DNA from: an uncultured Collinsella sp.
Lineage (GTDB): Bacteria; Actinomycetota; Coriobacteriia; Coriobacteriales; Coriobacteriaceae
Direction: 5' to 3'
Assembly: GCA_900540945.1 (NCBI GenBank)
Contig: UQHQ01000020.1
Coordinates: 1-36,417 of the forward strand
DNA length: 36,417 bases
The notes beneath the pieces were generated by a model. The model saw only the letters and a list, made by a program, of their open reading frames with translations, had not been told where the DNA came from and ran no database searches. The position numbers and the translations under genes were made by a program. Shown piece after piece: positions 14,542-23,117 of the stretch. How positions within the stretch are numbered: the first letter of the stretch is position 1; each line of letters starts with the position of its first letter.

Positions 14542-17307
14542 ATGGACCAAGATTGCCAAAACAGCCAAAACCACGATACGGAGCACGCGGGCCGCGACCG
14601 GGAGTTCGCGACCTACCGTACCGCTCAAAGCTCAAACGATATGGTGCCGACGGTTTTTCGCCGTGGCATCTACCGCACGATTCGGGGCAGTCTTAAGCGC
14701 TTCCTATCTATCGTGGTCATCACTGCGCTTGGCGTGAGCGTGATGTGCGGCCTTAAGGCGGGCTGCGAGGATTTGTGCGATTCGGTCGACGCCTATTTTG
14801 ACCAGCAGAATGTCTATGACATTAACGTGCAGTCGACCTATGGCCTTACGCGCGACGATCTCGCGGCTATCCAAGAGGTCGACGGCGTCGAGACGGTCGA
14901 GGGCATCTACACCGAGACCGCCTACACCGCCGTGGGCACAACGCGCGAGCGCGTGGTCGTGCAAAGTCTCTCCAAGGAGAACATCGATCAGCCGGTGCTG
15001 GTGAGCGGCGATTTGCCCGAGAGCGCCGATGAAGTCGCGGTGACTTCGAAGTTCCTGAAGGCTTCGGGCAAAAAGCTCGGCGATACGGTGAGTTTTGCCG
15101 CCAATGACGCGAGCTCGTCCAACCAAAGTGCCAAGGATCAGTTTGCCGCGGGCGATTACACCATTACGGCCGAGGTCCTCGATCCTACCGACGTGAGCTC
15201 CGACTCGACAGTCAACGCCTTTCGCGCTGCTTCGGCTGCGGACTATAAGTTCTATGTGAGCGAGGATGCCGCGACATCTTCTTCCTACTCCGCAGTCCAC
15301 GTGATCGTCGAGGGAGCCAAGAGTCTTAACTCCTATTCAGATGCCTACACGACAAAGATCAACGAGGTCAAAGGCAATATCGAGAAGATCCGCGAGGAGC
15401 GTGAGAAGGCGCGCGTCCAGGAGTTGACGGTTGACACGCCGACAAGCTTGGATACGGCCGAGCGTCAGGCCGCCATGCTCTTTGGGATCGAGCAGGATAA
15501 CATCAACCGTATGGCCGAGGGCAGCGAGGAGCGCGTCCAGGCTCAGGCCGAGTTGGACCAGCGCCGCGCCGCCGCCGACCAGCATTTTGCCGATGCCCGC
15601 GCCGAGCTTTCCGATCTGGGCGAATGCACCTGGTACATTCAGGACCGCGGTAACATCGCAAGCTACTCGAGCGTCGAGAGCGACAGTTCTTCGATCGAGG
15701 CCATCGCCACGGTTTTCCCATTTATCTTCTTTGTCGTCGCTGTGCTCATCAGTCTTACCACCGCCACGCGCATGGTCGAGGAGGAGCGCACGCTTATTGG
15801 CCTGTACAAGGCGCTTGGCTATTCACGCGAGCGCATCCTGTCCAAATACGTGGACTATGCGCTGTGGGCATGTCTGATCGGCGGCGTGCTCGGCAACATC
15901 ATCGGATTTGTGGGCCTGCCGCTGTTCCTGTTTACGGTGTTCGACGACATGTACTCGCTGCCCCAGATGCTGCTCTCGTACGACATCGTGTCCTCAATCG
16001 TCTCGGTGGCGCTGTTTGCCGTGGGCGTGGTGGGCGCTACGATTATCGCCTGCCGCCACGAGATGGCCGAGACCCCGGCCTCGCTCATGCGTCCCAAGGC
16101 CCCACGCGCCGGCTCTCGCATCTTGCTTGAGCGCATCGGCTTTATCTGGCGCCGCATGGGCTTTTTGAACAAGGTGGCAGCACGTAACCTGTTCCGCTAC
16201 AAAAAGCGCGCCTTTATGACCATCTTCGGTATCGCCGGCTGCACGGCGCTCGTGATCTGCGGTATGGGCATTCGCGACACGTCGGTGGCGCTTTCGCCCA
16301 AACAGTACGGGCATATCACGCGCTACGACCTGCTGGCGGTCGCCAATCCCGACGATTTTTCGCAGACGTGCGCGGCATTGGATGAGCGCAGCGCGGCCAA
16401 TGATTTCAACGTGACCGTGACCTCGACCCTGCCGATTATGACCGACAACGTCACCTTTACGTTTGGCGGCAAGAGCGAGACCGTGCAGCTGATCGTGGTG
16501 CCCGATAACCGCACGAGTGACTTGGGCGATTACGTGCGTCTGGAGGATGAGTCCAAAGAACCGCTGCCTTTGCGTGACGGAGACGTGTATCTGAGCAAAA
16601 GTTCACAGCTGGTGCTGGGGATTCAGCCGGGCGATACGGCTCACGTCCAGGATTCGTCGCTCAATGTTGCCAAGGTCAAAGTCAGCGACATTTCGCTTAA
16701 CTATCTGGGCAACACGCTTTACATGACGCAGGGCACCTATGAGCGTGCGTTCGGTCGAAGCGCACGTCTTAACGGCGTCTTTGTGCTGCTTAAGGGCTCG
16801 TCGGCCGACCAGATTGCGTTTAGCAAGAATCTTAAGAGTGACGGTTGGCTTACGATTTCGAGTACGGCCGAGCATTGGGAAAACTATGAGGCGAACTTTA
16901 CGATTATCAATTCGGTCGTGGTGCTCGTGACCTTCATGGCGGCGTGCCTATCGTTTGTGGTGGTGTTTACGCTGTCCAACACGAATATCTCCGAGCGCGA
17001 GCGCGAGCTGGCGACCATTAAGGTGTTGGGCTTCCGTCGCGGTGAGGTGCACCATTACGTCAACAAGGAGACGTTGATCCTCACGGCGATTGGCGCTGCG
17101 CTGGGCGTGCCGCTGGGCGGCTTGCTGGCCGAGAGTTTTACGTACATTTTGCAGATGCCGTCGCTGTACTTTGACGTCGAAGTCGAGCCGCTGAGCTACG
17201 TGCTTGCCGTGGTGCTTTCCTTTGGCTTTACGTTTATCGTCAACCTCGCCACCAATCGTACCCTCAACAAGATCGACATGGTCGGCGCCCTCAAAAGCGC
17301 CGAGTAA
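14542..17307 (+). CDS. FtsX-like ABC transporter permease
   Basis: Membrane subunit partnering the preceding ATPase. The protein is 921 aa from the ATG at 14542; an overlapping GTG at 14530 is also possible. The layout is that of a ten-helix FtsX-domain permease: an N-terminal helix (FLSIVVITALGVSVMCGL), a large extracytoplasmic domain of roughly 300 residues with a charged coiled-coil-like stretch (EKIREEREKARVQ), a first FtsX domain with three helices around residues 390-510, another helix after AARNLFRYKKRAFMTIFGIA, a second outer domain, and a final FtsX domain (about 790-915) with the motif NISERERELATIKVLGFRRGEV. No separate periplasmic adaptor gene is present, as expected for a monoderm cell. 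A dispersed hairpin overlaps the end of the gene and can terminate the transcript. Confidence 0.9.
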   Translation: MDQDCQNSQNHDTEHAGRDREFATYRTAQSSNDMVPTVFRRGIYRTIRGSLKRFLSIVVITALGVSVMCGLKAGCEDLCDSVDAYFDQQNVYDINVQSTYGLTRDDLAAIQEVDGVETVEGIYTETAYTAVGTTRERVVVQSLSKENIDQPVLVSGDLPESADEVAVTSKFLKASGKKLGDTVSFAANDASSSNQSAKDQFAAGDYTITAEVLDPTDVSSDSTVNAFRAASAADYKFYVSEDAATSSSYSAVHVIVEGAKSLNSYSDAYTTKINEVKGNIEKIREEREKARVQELTVDTPTSLDTAERQAAMLFGIEQDNINRMAEGSEERVQAQAELDQRRAAADQHFADARAELSDLGECTWYIQDRGNIASYSSVESDSSSIEAIATVFPFIFFVVAVLISLTTATRMVEEERTLIGLYKALGYSRERILSKYVDYALWACLIGGVLGNIIGFVGLPLFLFTVFDDMYSLPQMLLSYDIVSSIVSVALFAVGVVGATIIACRHEMAETPASLMRPKAPRAGSRILLERIGFIWRRMGFLNKVAARNLFRYKKRAFMTIFGIAGCTALVICGMGIRDTSVALSPKQYGHITRYDLLAVANPDDFSQTCAALDERSAANDFNVTVTSTLPIMTDNVTFTFGGKSETVQLIVVPDNRTSDLGDYVRLEDESKEPLPLRDGDVYLSKSSQLVLGIQPGDTAHVQDSSLNVAKVKVSDISLNYLGNTLYMTQGTYERAFGRSARLNGVFVLLKGSSADQIAFSKNLKSDGWLTISSTAEHWENYEANFTIINSVVVLVTFMAACLSFVVVFTLSNTNISERERELATIKVLGFRRGEVHHYVNKETLILTAIGAALGVPLGGLLAESFTYILQMPSLYFDVEVEPLSYVLAVVLSFGFTFIVNLATNRTLNKIDMVGALKSAE

Positions 17308-17357
17308 CCTGCCAAAAAGGGACAGGTTTATTTTGGCAGGTTTTATCTGGGCAAACG
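17306..17357 (+). repeat. Dispersed hairpin family 1, copy B
   Basis: CCTGCCAAAA pairs with TTTTGGCAGG around GGGACAGGTTTA, followed by TTTT and the conserved tail ATCTGGGCAAACG. It touches the stop codon of the permease gene and has the form of an intrinsic terminator for it. Confidence 0.85.
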
Positions 17358-17466
17358 CCGGACACCTACGGGCGATCCGGCGTTTGTTGCTTTGCTATCT
17401 TCTACTCGCAAGCGTTGATGAGAGGCTCTCTTTAGCCTTCGAGATTGGGCTTGAATGGGTCGTATG

Positions 17467-17624
17467 CCACAAAACGAGCCTATCTACTACGTTTAATTGG
17501 ATACCCTCAACCATGCCGGGAAAACGAAAAATAAAACCGCAGGTAGAAGGCCTGTCGATTTTCGAAAAAGGCGGTCATGGTTGGCCCCATCGAGTTAAAC
17601 GTAGTAGATAGCCCCTTTTCGTGG
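17467..17624. repeat. Nested palindrome with 16-bp perfect arms
   Basis: CTATCTACTACGTTTA (17480-17495) is perfectly inverted at 17596-17611, with imperfect extension outwards (CCACAAAA with TTTTCGTGG). Inside, CAACCATG (17508-17515) pairs with CATGGTTG (17576-17583). No gene is visible in the core. Confidence 0.8.
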
Positions 17625-17678
17625 CGGACCATCAAACGAACGCCGACACTTGTGCTGTAGCCGCTCCGATTATTCGTA

Positions 17679-17745
17679 AGTTGCGGTGGAGTAGTTCCTA
17701 AATTCAGCCATTTGCGGACTAAGCAGGAACTATTTCACCGCAACT
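17679..17745. repeat. Dispersed hairpin family 2, copy 1
   Basis: AGTTGCGGTGGAGTAGTTCC (17679-17698) pairs imperfectly with GGAACTATTTCACCGCAACT (17726-17745). The second copy is at 25122-25188; the arms agree while the loops differ. Confidence 0.82.
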
Positions 17746-17807
17746 GAATTTCAGGTCAGGCATCCGCAGCAAGAAGACGAATAGCCTCGGCCTCCCTAGT
17801 TACCGCA

Positions 17808-17928
17808 GGAGGCCCCAGGGCTTACCTCCCAAATCTTTCCGCAGGACGGAAGGACCCCGCCGCGCGAAGCGCACGGCGGGGTCCTGACATGTCCGAGGAC
17901 GATTTGGGAGGTAAGCCCTGGGGGCTCC
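17808..17928. repeat. Nested palindrome downstream of pfkA
   Basis: Outer arms of 28 bp (17808-17835 with 17901-17928) have one mismatch. Inside, GGACCCCGCCG (17852-17862) pairs with CGGCGGGGTCC (17874-17884). It lies 23 nt after the pfkA stop and probably ends that transcript, but its arms are far longer than a normal terminator. Confidence 0.87.
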
Positions 17929-17951
17929 GATGGGGGCGGTTCCAGCCGAGG

Positions 17952-19031
17952 CTATTCGTCGCCGAAGCTGATGCCCAGCGCCTTGGCCTCGCGCACCAGA
18001 TCACTCTGGGGGTCGACAAACTTGAGCTTGCCGGCGACATCCTCGAGCGGCATGTGGCACATTTTGCCGTCGCGCAGGGCAATCATGTAGCCAAACTCGC
18101 CACGCAGGCAGCCAAGCGCGGCCTCGACGCCGCACTGGGTCGCAAAGATGCGGTCCTGAGCGTCGGGCTGGCCACCGCGCTGCGTGTGACCGGGGATGGC
18201 GACGCGGGTCTCGCGACCGGTCTTGGCTTCGATCTCCTTGGCGATGTCGTACACGATTGACGGGCTCGTGCGCTCGGCGAGCTTCTTCTTGTACTCCTTC
18301 TTGGACAGTGCCGCGTCCTCTTTGGAGATGGCGCCCTCGGCGACGGCCACGATGGTAAAGCGGCTGCCGGTCTCCATGCGATGCTCAATGGTCTTGATGA
18401 CGTTATCCATGTCGTAGGGAATCTCGGGAATCAAGATGACATCTGCGCCGCCCGCGACGCCGGCATACAGCGGGATCCAGCCAACCTTGTGGCCCATGAT
18501 CTCGATAACGAACACGCGCCCGTGACTCGACGCGGTGGTGTGGATGTCGTCGATGCACTTGGTAGCGACGTCGATGGCGCTCGTAAAGCCAAACGTCAAC
18601 TCGGTGCCCCAGGTGTCGTTATCGATGGTTTTGGGTAGGGCGATAACGTTGAGGCCCTCTTCGCGCAGGCGGTTGGCGGTCTTGGTGGATCCGTTGCCGC
18701 CCAGCATAAACAGGCAGTCGAGCTGCAGCTTGTGATAGGTGTGGACCATCGCGGGCACCTTCTCGACGCCATCGGCTTCGGGAATGTCCAAGCGCTTGAA
18801 CGGCGTGCGGCTCGTGCCCAGGATGGTGCCGCCGCGGGTGAGGATGCCGCTAAAATCGGCGGGCGTCATGACGCGGAATCTGCTGTAGATAAGGCCCTGG
18901 TAGCCGTCCTCAAAACCATAGATCTCGATAGGTTCTTCGCTATTTGTCATAAGCGTTTTGACGATGCCGCGCATAGTGGCGTTGAGCGCCTGGCAGTCGC
19001 CGCCACTGGTAAGAAGACCGATCCTAAGCAT
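17952..19031 (-). CDS. pfkA: 6-phosphofructokinase
   Basis: Glycolytic enzyme making fructose 1,6-bisphosphate. The protein is 359 aa, longer than the 320-aa E. coli type. The opening LLTSGGDCQALNA is the PFK nucleotide loop. The phosphoryl-donor site reads GGNGS (111-115), where ATP enzymes have GGDGS, and the catalytic loop is PKTIDND (133-139), where ATP enzymes usually have PGTIDND and PPi enzymes PKTIDND. The fructose-6-phosphate motifs MGHKVGWIPLYAG and IPGHTQRGGQPDAQDR are intact. The mix of G at the second donor position with K in the catalytic loop is known from actinobacterial ATP-type enzymes, so ATP is the likelier donor, but this is not certain. It is a single gene. Confidence 0.92.
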   Translation of the reverse strand: MLRIGLLTSGGDCQALNATMRGIVKTLMTNSEEPIEIYGFEDGYQGLIYSRFRVMTPADFSGILTRGGTILGTSRTPFKRLDIPEADGVEKVPAMVHTYHKLQLDCLFMLGGNGSTKTANRLREEGLNVIALPKTIDNDTWGTELTFGFTSAIDVATKCIDDIHTTASSHGRVFVIEIMGHKVGWIPLYAGVAGGADVILIPEIPYDMDNVIKTIEHRMETGSRFTIVAVAEGAISKEDAALSKKEYKKKLAERTSPSIVYDIAKEIEAKTGRETRVAIPGHTQRGGQPDAQDRIFATQCGVEAALGCLRGEFGYMIALRDGKMCHMPLEDVAGKLKFVDPQSDLVREAKALGISFGDE

Positions 19032-19171
19032 GATGAATCCTTCCGGGCAAGTTATAACATGCGCATAAGTTTACCCCCGCACACTGTTGACGCGGGGGTA
19101 AAACGTGTTAGCTCAAGCGTATGGAAATGTAAACAACGTCAGGCGGGCGTAAGGTTGACGGGCCTGGCTCC

Positions 19172-20257
19172 TTACAGTGCGAAGGCGTCGACGTCGCCCC
19201 AGTGGCGGCGCAGCGTAATAGCGGCGGCGGGTTCGGTATTGTCAAAGACGACCGACCATTGCGTATTGCTGGTGATGTCTTCCGGATTGGGTTCTTGCGC
19301 TGCGGCGCGCAGGGCTTCCCAGACAATCGTTTCGTCCTGGGCACCGACATGGGCGTCAAGGACATCGGCGATCGCGACGGCGCGCTCTTTGCCATGGCCC
19401 AGCTCGCCATTCTTTTGGTTGGGCAGCACTTCGTCGCCATAGCAGGCGTAGAAGTTCGTAACCTGGCGTACGGGAGTCGCTTTGAAAGCGCGGTCCGGAT
19501 CGCGCGGATCCCACTCTACTACGTGCGCGTCACCGGCGGCGTCGTTGATAAAGAAGTGGTAATCGCGTCCTGCCATGGCGTGCATGTCGTAGGCGAAAAG
19601 CAGGTCGACAGCTTCTTGCGTGGTGGCGGCACGGTCGAGCACCAGACGGATGGCGAGCGAGGTGTTGATGACGGGCCGTTGCGTGTCCTGGTCACAGGGC
19701 TTGGAATCCAGGGTGAGTACGGCAATGGACACGCCGCATTCGTTAACACCGTCGAGCTGGGCAAACGGGCCCATGAGTGCCGCGGCGCGTCCGGCGACGG
19801 AGTCAAGTGGAGTGTTATCGCCCAGGTTGTTAAGGGCGGCAAGCCCGATGGAAGCATAGCCGCCGCGTGGGTGATTGCGCACCAGCAGCGCCGAGGTGTC
19901 GTCCTTAAAGTCGTAATTGCGACCGGTGCGCACGCGGCCTTCGGCATCTACGGCGACAAAAGCGCTGCAGGCAAACTGGGGCGCCTGGACATGTGCCGGC
20001 ACACCGGGCAGCACCTGCGCCACCACGGCATCGATGTAGGCCTGGTCGTCGCGCACGCCAGCGGCGATGATGCGATCGAGATCGTAGTCGTAGGCGATGT
20101 CGATTGCGTACAGGTCATAGCCATCCGCGTAGCCGGTCAAGCGTTTGAGCGACGCGGCGGACTTGATTTGCTTGTGATAAACGATACCGGTGGCAGCGGC
20201 AAGGCCGACGGCGACTCCCGCGACACCGCAGGTGATGGCAATGTTACGTGGCTTCAT
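19172..20257 (-). CDS. Membrane-anchored Ntn-type hydrolase (choloylglycine hydrolase / C45 acyltransferase-like)
   Basis: Predicted amide-bond hydrolase of the N-terminal-nucleophile superfamily. The protein is 361 aa. Residues 5-27 form one hydrophobic segment, a signal anchor or uncleaved signal. The nucleophile is most likely C97 in PQFACSAFVAVD, followed by GRNYDF (112-117), the second signature of the bile-salt-hydrolase/C45 family. WSVVFDN near the end is also family-like. Unlike classic bile salt hydrolase, where Cys follows the initiator Met, this cysteine is internal, so activation would need cleavage between A96 and C97, as in the acyl-CoA:6-APA acyltransferase branch. The substrate is unknown: bile salts, N-acyl amino acids or small peptides are all possible. 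It diverges from the aminopeptidase gene by about 160 nt. Confidence 0.75.
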   Translation of the reverse strand: MKPRNIAITCGVAGVAVGLAAATGIVYHKQIKSAASLKRLTGYADGYDLYAIDIAYDYDLDRIIAAGVRDDQAYIDAVVAQVLPGVPAHVQAPQFACSAFVAVDAEGRVRTGRNYDFKDDTSALLVRNHPRGGYASIGLAALNNLGDNTPLDSVAGRAAALMGPFAQLDGVNECGVSIAVLTLDSKPCDQDTQRPVINTSLAIRLVLDRAATTQEAVDLLFAYDMHAMAGRDYHFFINDAAGDAHVVEWDPRDPDRAFKATPVRQVTNFYACYGDEVLPNQKNGELGHGKERAVAIADVLDAHVGAQDETIVWEALRAAAQEPNPEDITSNTQWSVVFDNTEPAAAITLRRHWGDVDAFAL

Positions 20258-20418
20258 GACGGCTCCTCTCGTCCTGTTAGCGCAATTGTCGCAAAAGGAG
20301 CGCGGGCATGATGGCTCAACTTGGTGAGTGGCGCGGAATTAAGCACGGAATGAAGAGTGCGGCGCTGGCGTGGCGGGGTATGCTGGAGGGGACCATCAAC
20401 CCAGCGAAAGGGGAGAGC

Positions 20419-21804
20419 ATGACGGATCAGGAAACGCCCGAGCGCGCGCATGTGACGGCCGATGATATCGAGGCCGCCAACGACCTTATCGACTTTATCG
20501 AGGCATGCCCCAGCATGTTCCATACGGCGGCGACCATTATGGCCGAGCTCGACGAGGCGGGCTTTACCTACCTGCCCGAGAATGCGGCGTGGGACATCGA
20601 GCCGGGCGGGCGTTATTACACGCAGCGCAACACCTCGAGCGTTGTTGCCTTTAAGGTGGGCGAGGACCTGGCCGCGACGTGGGGCGAGGACGGTGTTGCC
20701 GGTGACTATCATTTTCAGCTCACGGCGTCGCACAGCGATTCTCCGACGTTTAAGGTCAAGGCCGTGCCCGAACTTGGCGGTGCGGGCGAGACGCTGCGTC
20801 TGAACATCGAGGCCTACGGCGGCATGATCGACTACACTTGGTTCGATCGCCCGCTGGCGCTCGCGGGCCGCGTACTGGTGCGCGAGGGCGACCGTATCGA
20901 GAGCCGCCTGCTTGCTACCGAGCGCGAGGTCGCTATCATTCCGAGCCTTGCCATCCACATGAACCGCGGCGTTAACGAGGGCTTTGCTCCCAACCGAGCC
21001 GTCGACCTGTGCCCGCTCATCAGCGCCGGCGAGCTTAAACAGGGAGATTTTGACGCACTGATCGCTGACGAACTGGACGTTGAGCCCGAGCAGATTCTGG
21101 GTCGCGACCTGTTCCTGGTCAATCGTCAGGATGCGCGCATTTGGGGCTGGGCCGACGAGTTTATCTCGACGCCCAAGCTTGACGACCTGGCCTGCGCCTA
21201 TACCTCGCTGCAGGCATTTTTGGGTGCCGAGAATGCGCATGACATCTCGGTCTTCTGCTGCTTTGATAACGAGGAGGTTGGCTCCGAGACCAAGCAGGGC
21301 GCCATGTCGACGTTCTTGGCCGACGCGCTGCGCCGCATCAACGGATCGCTGGGCTTTGACGACGAGTCGTACCATCGCGCACTTGCCGCCTCGATGCTTG
21401 TGAGCTGCGACAACGCGCATGCCGTGCATCCCAACCACGCCGAGAAGTGCGATGCCCGCAACCAGGTTGTGCTCAACGGCGGCATCGTCATTAAGGAAGC
21501 CGCCAACCAGCACTACTGCACCGATGCCTTTAGCCGCGCGGTGTTCCAGGCCATCTGCGATGACGCCGACGTACCCACACAGGCCTTCGCCAACAAGAGC
21601 GATATGGCCGGAGGCTCCACACTCGGCAACCTGTCCAATATGCAGGCGAGCATGCATGCCGTGGACGTGGGCCTGCCGCAGCTGGCCATGCACTCAAGCT
21701 ACGAGACCGGCGGCGTACGCGACGTGATGTACGCCATCCGCGCCCTCACCGCCTTCTACGAGCGCGACCTCCATATCAACGGAGCCGAAAGCGCGGAGCT
21801 CTAA
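20419..21804 (+). CDS. apeB: M18 family aminopeptidase (aspartyl aminopeptidase type)
   Basis: Cytoplasmic zinc aminopeptidase removing N-terminal, often acidic, residues. The protein is 461 aa. Metal-site blocks are present in order: HSDSPTFKVK (first His), DDLACAYTSLQAF (bridging Asp), FDNEEVGSETKQGA (catalytic Glu pair) and MHSSYETGGVRD (last His). FHTAATIMAELDEAGF near the N-terminus is the standard M18 opening. An in-frame start at 20308 is rejected: the ATG at 20419 has AAAGGGGAGA upstream and gives the family length. It ends inside copy C of the dispersed hairpin, which probably terminates it. Confidence 0.93.
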   Translation: MTDQETPERAHVTADDIEAANDLIDFIEACPSMFHTAATIMAELDEAGFTYLPENAAWDIEPGGRYYTQRNTSSVVAFKVGEDLAATWGEDGVAGDYHFQLTASHSDSPTFKVKAVPELGGAGETLRLNIEAYGGMIDYTWFDRPLALAGRVLVREGDRIESRLLATEREVAIIPSLAIHMNRGVNEGFAPNRAVDLCPLISAGELKQGDFDALIADELDVEPEQILGRDLFLVNRQDARIWGWADEFISTPKLDDLACAYTSLQAFLGAENAHDISVFCCFDNEEVGSETKQGAMSTFLADALRRINGSLGFDDESYHRALAASMLVSCDNAHAVHPNHAEKCDARNQVVLNGGIVIKEAANQHYCTDAFSRAVFQAICDDADVPTQAFANKSDMAGGSTLGNLSNMQASMHAVDVGLPQLAMHSSYETGGVRDVMYAIRALTAFYERDLHINGAESAEL

Positions 21805-21853
21805 AACCTGCCAAAGAGGGATGTTGATTTCGGCAGGTTTTATCTGGGCAAAT
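21803..21853 (+). repeat. Dispersed hairpin family 1, copy C
   Basis: AACCTGCCAAAGAGGGATG... with CGGCAGGTTTTATCTGGGCA, a slightly diverged copy with the same stem and tail. It overlaps the stop codon of the aminopeptidase gene and acts as its likely terminator. Confidence 0.82.
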
Positions 21854-22018
21854 GCAAAGGGTGAAACCGAGTTAGATCTGTGATACGTGGCCGCCGAGGT
21901 GCAGTGTGCCTCGGCGGCTTTTTGTGTACAGAGTACGGCTAATGCTTATAAATGCTATACATGCTTTACGTATTTACCATAGAGTTTTATGATAGTTTTG
22001 AAGTATTAAGGAGGGGTC

Positions 22019-22399
22019 ATGACCACAACAGCCGCTCAGATCAACGTGCGTCTCGATGCCGATCTTAAAAGGAGTGGGGACGCCGCTCTCTCCAGGGCCG
22101 GTATGACGCCGAGCCAAGCGGTGCGTGCGCTCTGGCAACTTGCGGCATCTCTGGCTGATCGGCCCGGCGCGCTCGAGGATATCCTGCTGCCCAATCGTGC
22201 CCGGGCGGAACAGCGCGAGCGCGAAAAGGCCGCCAAACGTAAGCTCGAGCTCATGGATCAGGGGTCGAAGCTGTTCGCTGCCGCTTGCCGTGAGTCGGGA
22301 ATCGATATGGTCAGGGCTCAGCCATCGGACGACGAAGAGCTCAAACGGAATGCCTATGCGGATCGCTATGGCGAGGAGATGAGCTGGCTCTATGAGTGA
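22019..22399 (+). CDS. RelB/DinJ-type ribbon-helix-helix antitoxin
   Basis: Predicted antitoxin and autorepressor of the operon with the PIN toxin that follows. The protein is 126 aa. The N-terminal region QINVRLDADLKRSGDAALSRAGMTPSQAVRALW (about 7-40) is a DinJ/RelB ribbon-helix-helix DNA-binding domain. The remainder is charged and helical (EQREREKAAKRKLELM), suited to wrapping the toxin. The ATG has AAGGAGGGG directly upstream. The end overlaps the toxin start by 8 nt (ATGAGTGA), a typical translational coupling. DinJ-type antitoxins are usually paired with RelE/YafQ-fold toxins, so the PIN partner is notable. Confidence 0.85.
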   Translation: MTTTAAQINVRLDADLKRSGDAALSRAGMTPSQAVRALWQLAASLADRPGALEDILLPNRARAEQREREKAAKRKLELMDQGSKLFAAACRESGIDMVRAQPSDDEELKRNAYADRYGEEMSWLYE

Positions 22400-22883
22400 G
22401 GCTCCAAGGCGTATCTTGGTTGACACCAACGTGTGGCTCGATTACTTCATTCCCTCACGACGTGGTCGTTCGGTGGCGATTGAGTTTTTACGCGATGCAT
22501 GCACGGCGCAGGTGGATTTGCTGTATGCGGCGACATCGTCCAAAGATCTGTTCTATTTGATTTCAAGCGAACATAAGGCATGGTATCGGCGCGAGCATGG
22601 CTCACTATCCCAAGATGCCGCCGTGGCGGCGACATCACTTGCATGGGATTGCCTCGACGTGTTGTCGCAACTTGCCACGCCGGTACCCTGCGACCTGAGT
22701 GACATATGGATGGCGAGCAAGCAGCGTAATCTCCATAGCGATTACGAAGACGATTTAATCATTGCGGCAGCGATGCGCTCAAAGGCAGATCTCATGGTTA
22801 CTAACGATGCCAAACTCTGTTCACACGCACCCGTCGCAGCAATGAGCGCAGAAGACGCAAAGAATTACTTAGCAACGCTCTAG
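22392..22883 (+). CDS. PIN-domain ribonuclease toxin (VapC-like)
   Basis: Predicted metal-dependent RNase toxin. The protein is 163 aa, somewhat longer than typical VapC (about 130). The acidic PIN residues are visible: D11 in ILVDTNVWLD, the acidic group in SDYEDDLIIAAA (D117, D121), and D139 in LMVTND. Its start lies inside the antitoxin gene, 8-nt overlap. RNA target and conditions of release cannot be read from sequence. Confidence 0.88.
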   Translation: MSEAPRRILVDTNVWLDYFIPSRRGRSVAIEFLRDACTAQVDLLYAATSSKDLFYLISSEHKAWYRREHGSLSQDAAVAATSLAWDCLDVLSQLATPVPCDLSDIWMASKQRNLHSDYEDDLIIAAAMRSKADLMVTNDAKLCSHAPVAAMSAEDAKNYLATL

Positions 22884-22900
22884 CAATTTGAAGATCCCGC

Positions 22901-23077
22901 AGGTCGAATAAAAGTCAGCGAATGTCCCCAGGCGGGGCCGCGCCAGCCAGTCCCTATAGGTTGAACAAAAGTCAGCGAGAGCCCGTCTGGGCGAGCAGGG
23001 TGCCTTGAAAGAGGAGGGCATTGGCCTTCTGGCCATGCCCGACGATTGAAAGGCAGATTGCCGTCCAGACGGGCTCG
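22901..23077. repeat. Intergenic repeat block after the toxin gene
   Basis: Two direct repeats, AGGTCGAATAAAAGTCAGCG (from 22901) and AGGTTGAACAAAAGTCAGCG (from 22958), 57 nt apart. After them AGCCCGTCTGG (22980-22990) is inverted at 23065-23075 and encloses the hairpin GGGCATTGG...CCATGCCC (23016-23040). Outer arms around an inner hairpin are again the pattern seen elsewhere in the window. Confidence 0.75.
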
Positions 23078-23090
23078 CAGCGTCGACCGG

Positions 23091-23113
23091 TCCGCCGTTC
23101 GTTAGAACGGCGG
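23091..23113 (-). terminator. Hairpin after the dehydrogenase gene
   Basis: CCGCCGTTC and GAACGGCGG form a 9-bp stem with a 4-nt loop just downstream of the minus-strand dehydrogenase stop. There is no U-tract, so termination may be inefficient. Confidence 0.5.
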
Positions 23114-23117
23114 AACA

